A DNA stretch of 8,583 bases from an uncultured Oscillospiraceae bacterium (GTDB lineage: Bacteria; Bacillota; Clostridia; Oscillospirales; Acutalibacteraceae), in assembly GCA_900553525.1 (NCBI GenBank), contig USDZ01000063.1, forward strand, positions 1 to 8,583, given 5' to 3'. The position numbers were made by a program, and so were the translations under genes. The notes under the pieces are model-generated. The model was not told the DNA's origin. It ran no database searches and was given only the letters and a program-made list of their open reading frames with translations. The stretch's first letter is position 1. Each line of letters starts with the position of its first letter. Shown one piece after another: positions 6,239 through 8,583 of the stretch.

Positions 6239-6301
6239 TGCCCTGCGACGGATTCGGACCGACACCTTTGAAAACCAACGCTCTTCTTAAGCTACCCGGG
6301 C
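6239..6301 (-). other. tRNA-like element in the leader of the zinc-ribbon gene
   Basis: On the minus strand the order of parts is that of a tRNA. The 5' arm GCCCGGG faces GCAGGGC (five of seven pairs), then comes TA, a D-arm-like GCTTAAGAAGAGC, and later GTCGG-TCCGAAT-CCGTC, which matches a T arm apart from C at position 55 and one T-T mismatch. A discriminator-like A ends it. The anticodon arm is collapsed: between D arm and T arm there are 16 bases (G plus TTGGTTTTCAAAGGT) instead of about 23, with only TTG/CAA able to pair. The total is 63 bases, with no CCA. It could be a decayed tRNA gene, a tRNA-mimicking leader, or chance. Confidence 0.3.
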
Positions 6302-6305
6302 ATAT

Positions 6306-6327
6306 CGTAACGGCAAAGCCGTTATCG
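6306..6327. other. Hairpin downstream of the sigma-factor gene
   Basis: TAACGGC (6308-6314) pairs with GCCGTTA (6318-6324) around AAA, with two more CG pairs outside a bulged T. It lies 14 bases past the sigma-factor stop codon. The minus-strand tail is ACGATATG, without a T run, so it is a weak terminator at best, or part of the zinc-ribbon leader. Confidence 0.5.
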
Positions 6328-6340
6328 GCTGATAGATCCC

Positions 6341-6946
6341 CTACACAGAGGGGAAAGGAAATTTGGACAGTTTCCGGCGGATACGCTGAAGAGCATTGTC
6401 CACGGTCTTAGGCCCAATCTCCAACTTCTGCGCGATTTCTTCATACGAATACGCGCCCAAATGATAAAACAACACCCGCTTTTCAAGCGGAGTCAAAATA
6501 TGTTCAAGCCACTCCTGCAAACGCAGGGTGTCCTCCCTGCGCACCACCAGCATCGCGGGGTCCTCCCCCTGTCCGCCGATGGCCGCAGCCTCCGCCTCCT
6601 CTTCCGGATCGAAGTCCGGGACCGGCGGCTCTCCGCCCGCACGCCGCAGAGCGGACACCATGCGGTGGCGGATGCAGACCGATGCATAAGTTTGGAAAGA
6701 GGCCTTTTTCTCTGGATCGTAAGTCCGAACTGCGGACAAAAGACCCAAAAAACCTTCCTGCGCGAGATCTTCCGCGTCGAGATTTGAAACCAGATAGCGT
6801 TTCGCCTGCATCCGGATCATAGGAGAGCAGCGTTCGATCAGCAAGGAAAACGCTTCCTCGTTTCCCGCCCCCGCCAGCCGGGCCAGTTGTTCATCGCACA
6901 GGGTTTCCAACTGCGGCCCCGCGGAATTTGCGCCCAACGCCACCAC
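6341..6946 (-). CDS. Sigma-70 family RNA polymerase sigma factor, SigH-like
   Basis: A 201-residue group-3-size sigma factor. Region 2 (about 32-103) contains DAEDLAQEGFLGLLSAVRTYD, the core-RNAP and -10 recognition part, and FQTYASVCIRHRMVSALRRA. An acidic linker of about 27 residues follows (EPPVPDFDPEEEAEAAA). Region 4 (about 145-195) contains the -35 helix-turn-helix YSYEEIAQKLEIGPKTVDNA and LQRIRRKL. The last block closely resembles the end of Bacillus SigH (Spo0H), which directs early stationary-phase and sporulation genes. It is shorter than B. subtilis SigH and could be a paralogue. Start codon is uncertain: GTG 6946 follows AAGG by seven bases, while the fourth codon, TTG, has GAGG at eight. 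No anti-sigma gene lies beside it. Confidence 0.88.
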   Translation of the reverse strand: MVALGANSAGPQLETLCDEQLARLAGAGNEEAFSLLIERCSPMIRMQAKRYLVSNLDAEDLAQEGFLGLLSAVRTYDPEKKASFQTYASVCIRHRMVSALRRAGGEPPVPDFDPEEEAEAAAIGGQGEDPAMLVVRREDTLRLQEWLEHILTPLEKRVLFYHLGAYSYEEIAQKLEIGPKTVDNALQRIRRKLSKFPFPSV

Positions 6947-6986
6947 CTCAACGCCTTACGATCGCCTGCTTTTGAATACGCACTTC

Positions 6987-7015
6987 AGTTTACCTTATTA
7001 AGAGTCAAATGTCAA
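6987..7015 (-). promoter_or_regulatory. Strong sigma-A-type promoter of the sigma-factor gene
   Basis: On the minus strand, a perfect TTGACA (7010-7015) and TAAACT (6987-6992) are 17 bases apart. The A+T-rich stretch directly upstream (7016-7090) could act as an UP element. The leader would be about 34 bases. Confidence 0.85.
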
Positions 7016-7132
7016 GAAATTTTCAAAAATAATTATTCATATTGTAAAAAAAGTGCAGGTTAGTGCTCTAAAATTTTTGTCTTTCTACTAAATGTGTGGT
7101 TTTTTGACATTTTAACGCCGCGAACCGTCATG

Positions 7133-7180
7133 AAAAACCGCGGCCCGGTTCCCTAGAACAGGGATAACCGGGACCGCGGT
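7133..7180 (-). terminator. Intrinsic terminator of the gltA/nfnB-like gene
   Basis: Minus-strand ACCGCGG-T-CCCGGTT-AT-CCCT pairs with AGGG-AACCGGG-CCGCGGT (7137-7180), with a bulged T and an AT bulge, around a short loop. Five T residues follow, counting the last paired base. It begins 11 bases past the stop codon at 7192. Confidence 0.9.
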
Positions 7181-7191
7181 CCCCGCACAAG

Positions 7192-8583
7192 TCAGGATTT
7201 CGAGAGTTCGGCATGAATCGAGGCCGCCGCCCGTTTCCCAGCCCCCATTGCCAGGATGACGGTCGCCGCGCCCGTCACCGCATCTCCGCCGGCATAAACC
7301 CGGTCGCGAGTGGTGCGCAGACTGTCCTCCTCCACAATCAGGCAGCCCCGCCGGTCGGCCTCAAGACCGGGGGTGGTGGTCCGGATCAGCGGATTGGGGG
7401 TATTTCCAATCGCCGCGATCACCATATCCGCCTGAAGGATATGTTCACTGCCTGGGACAGGTAACGGACGGCGGCGTCCCGAGGCGTCGGGTTCCCCGAG
7501 TTGCATCGAAACACAATTTAACCCTGTCACCCATCCCTTTTCATTTCCGCGGATTTCGACGGGCGCGGTCAGAAACGCGAACGAGACCCCCTCCTCCTTC
7601 GCGTGATGGATCTCCTCGAGCCGGGCGGGCATTTCCTCTTCTCCCCGCCGGTATACCACCGTTACGCTTTCCGCCCCCAGGCGTTTCGCACAGCGGGCGG
7701 CGTCCATAGCGACATTACCGCCGCCCACCACAGCCACGTGCCGGGCGTGTTTGACGGGCGTGTCGTAATCCTCCCGATAGGCTTTCATCAAATTCACCCG
7801 GGTGAGAAACTCATTCGCAGACAGCACGCCCAGCAGCCCTTCTCCCGGTATTCCGAGAAAGCTGGGCAAACCCGCTCCGGTTCCGATGAATATCGCCTCA
7901 AATCCCTCGTCAAACAACTCGTCGAGGGACAGGGTCTTCCCGATGACCATGTTGGTCTCGATATCCACTCCAGCGGCTTTCAGCCCCCGGATTTCCTCTT
8001 GTACAATCGCTTTCGGCAGCCGAAATTCCGGGATCCCGTACATCAGGACGCCTCCTGCGGTGTGGAACGCCTCGAACACCGTCACGGCATAACCCAGGCG
8101 GTTCAGATCCCCCGCGCAGGTCAGTCCGGCCGGGCCGGAACCGATCACCGCCACCTTCCGCCCAGAACGGGCAGGGGACGCGGCGGGCACTTCTTCTCCG
8201 GTGCGTCCCCGGTGGGTGTCTGCGGCAAACCGTTCCAGGCGGCCGATAGCGACCGGCTCGCCCTTCAGCCCACGCACGCATTTGGATTCGCATTGGGTCT
8301 CCTGCGGGCATACCCGCCCACAAACGGCGGGCAGCGCATTGGTCTCCCGGATGGTCTGATACGCGCCCTCAAAATCCCCTTGCGCGATCCTGGCGATAAA
8401 GTCCGGAATCCCCACATTGACCGGACAGCCCGACACGCAGGGACGGTTTTTGCAGTGCAGGCAACGGGCGGCCTCGTTGACCGCCATCTCCGCTGTATAG
8501 CCGAGGGCCACCTCCTCGAAATTCGAGGCCCGCTTCCCTGCCGGCTGTTCAGGCATGGGGGTCTTTTCTGTTTGTTTATTGCC
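7192..8583 (-). CDS. gltA: NADPH-dependent glutamate synthase / NfnB-type flavoprotein, 5' end at or beyond the edge
   Basis: At least 454 residues, counted from the ATG at 8556. Two N-terminal [4Fe-4S] motifs are visible: C32/C35/C40/C44 (CLHCKNRPCVSGC) and C79/C83/C89/C93 (CGRVCPQETQCESKC). An FAD Rossmann motif, VIGSGPAGL (137-145), and a second nucleotide motif, VVGGGNVAMDAA (276-287), for NADPH follow. YAGGDAVTGAATVILAMGAGKRAA (421-444) closes the FAD site. This is the architecture of the glutamate synthase small subunit, and equally of NfnB, the large subunit of the electron-bifurcating ferredoxin:NADP oxidoreductase. In Clostridia such stand-alone genes usually belong to Nfn, with the partner immediately upstream, here outside the window. 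The frame stays open nine codons past 8556 and no ribosome binding site precedes that ATG, so the start is probably off-window. Confidence 0.9.
   Translation of the reverse strand, partial: GNKQTEKTPMPEQPAGKRASNFEEVALGYTAEMAVNEAARCLHCKNRPCVSGCPVNVGIPDFIARIAQGDFEGAYQTIRETNALPAVCGRVCPQETQCESKCVRGLKGEPVAIGRLERFAADTHRGRTGEEVPAASPARSGRKVAVIGSGPAGLTCAGDLNRLGYAVTVFEAFHTAGGVLMYGIPEFRLPKAIVQEEIRGLKAAGVDIETNMVIGKTLSLDELFDEGFEAIFIGTGAGLPSFLGIPGEGLLGVLSANEFLTRVNLMKAYREDYDTPVKHARHVAVVGGGNVAMDAARCAKRLGAESVTVVYRRGEEEMPARLEEIHHAKEEGVSFAFLTAPVEIRGNEKGWVTGLNCVSMQLGEPDASGRRRPLPVPGSEHILQADMVIAAIGNTPNPLIRTTTPGLEADRRGCLIVEEDSLRTTRDRVYAGGDAVTGAATVILAMGAGKRAAASIHAELSKS

Noticed and set aside
5127..6290. A 387-codon open frame on the plus strand across mtnN and the zinc-ribbon gene
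   Set aside because: It is antisense to two well-supported genes and crosses a strong terminator; no motif or ribosome binding site supports it.
7104..7132. TTGACA on the plus strand as a promoter
   Set aside because: The hexamer at the right spacing is GTCATG, not a -10, and no plus-strand gene follows.
1..8583. Mobile elements, CRISPR arrays, defence or toxin-antitoxin systems
   Set aside because: No transposase, integrase, repeat-spacer pattern, paired terminal repeats or known defence motif was found on either strand.

Overview
The window looks like chromosomal DNA from an endospore-forming Firmicute of moderately high G+C, most likely a Clostridia member of the Oscillospiraceae/Ruminococcaceae type. 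The reasons are a SigH-like sigma factor, clostridial-style AGGAGG ribosome binding sites, many strong intrinsic terminators, and a set of proteins typical of that group: an HD hydrolase, a small S1-domain protein, an eight-cysteine zinc protein and an NfnB/GltA-type flavoprotein. This placement is inferred from protein character; no database search was possible.

Layout, left to right. The 3' end of an HD-domain phosphohydrolase gene (+) is followed by about 140 bases of structured RNA-like sequence ending in a T run, then a cytidine-deaminase-family gene (+). A gene-free stretch ends in three tandem hairpins, one of them a perfect 23-bp inverted repeat. These hairpins lie between the deaminase gene and a converging ROK-type sugar-kinase-like gene (-). 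Diverging from the ROK gene is a gene for an S1 RNA-binding protein (+), followed by a GNAT acetyltransferase (+). The acetyltransferase converges on mtnN (MTA/SAH nucleosidase, -) with a shared terminator. Further right, all on the minus strand, are the zinc-ribbon gene, a SigH-like sigma factor with a near-consensus promoter, and an NADPH-dependent glutamate synthase/NfnB-type subunit that runs to or past the right edge.

The genes do not form one pathway. Most look like single-gene units, each with its own promoter or terminator or both. The general themes are nucleotide and SAM by-product salvage (deaminase, MTAN, HD hydrolase), redox metabolism (GltA/NfnB), gene expression (sigma factor, S1 protein) and small-molecule modification (GNAT, ROK).

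I see no mobile element, CRISPR array, defence system or canonical tRNA/rRNA. The stretches that protein genes do not explain are: (i) a possible multi-hairpin RNA at 381-521; (ii) a 63-base tRNA-like stretch without a proper anticodon arm, just upstream of the zinc-ribbon gene; (iii) the three-hairpin cluster at 1233-1342. The window is otherwise mostly ordinary core chromosome, and none of these three is proven to be functional.
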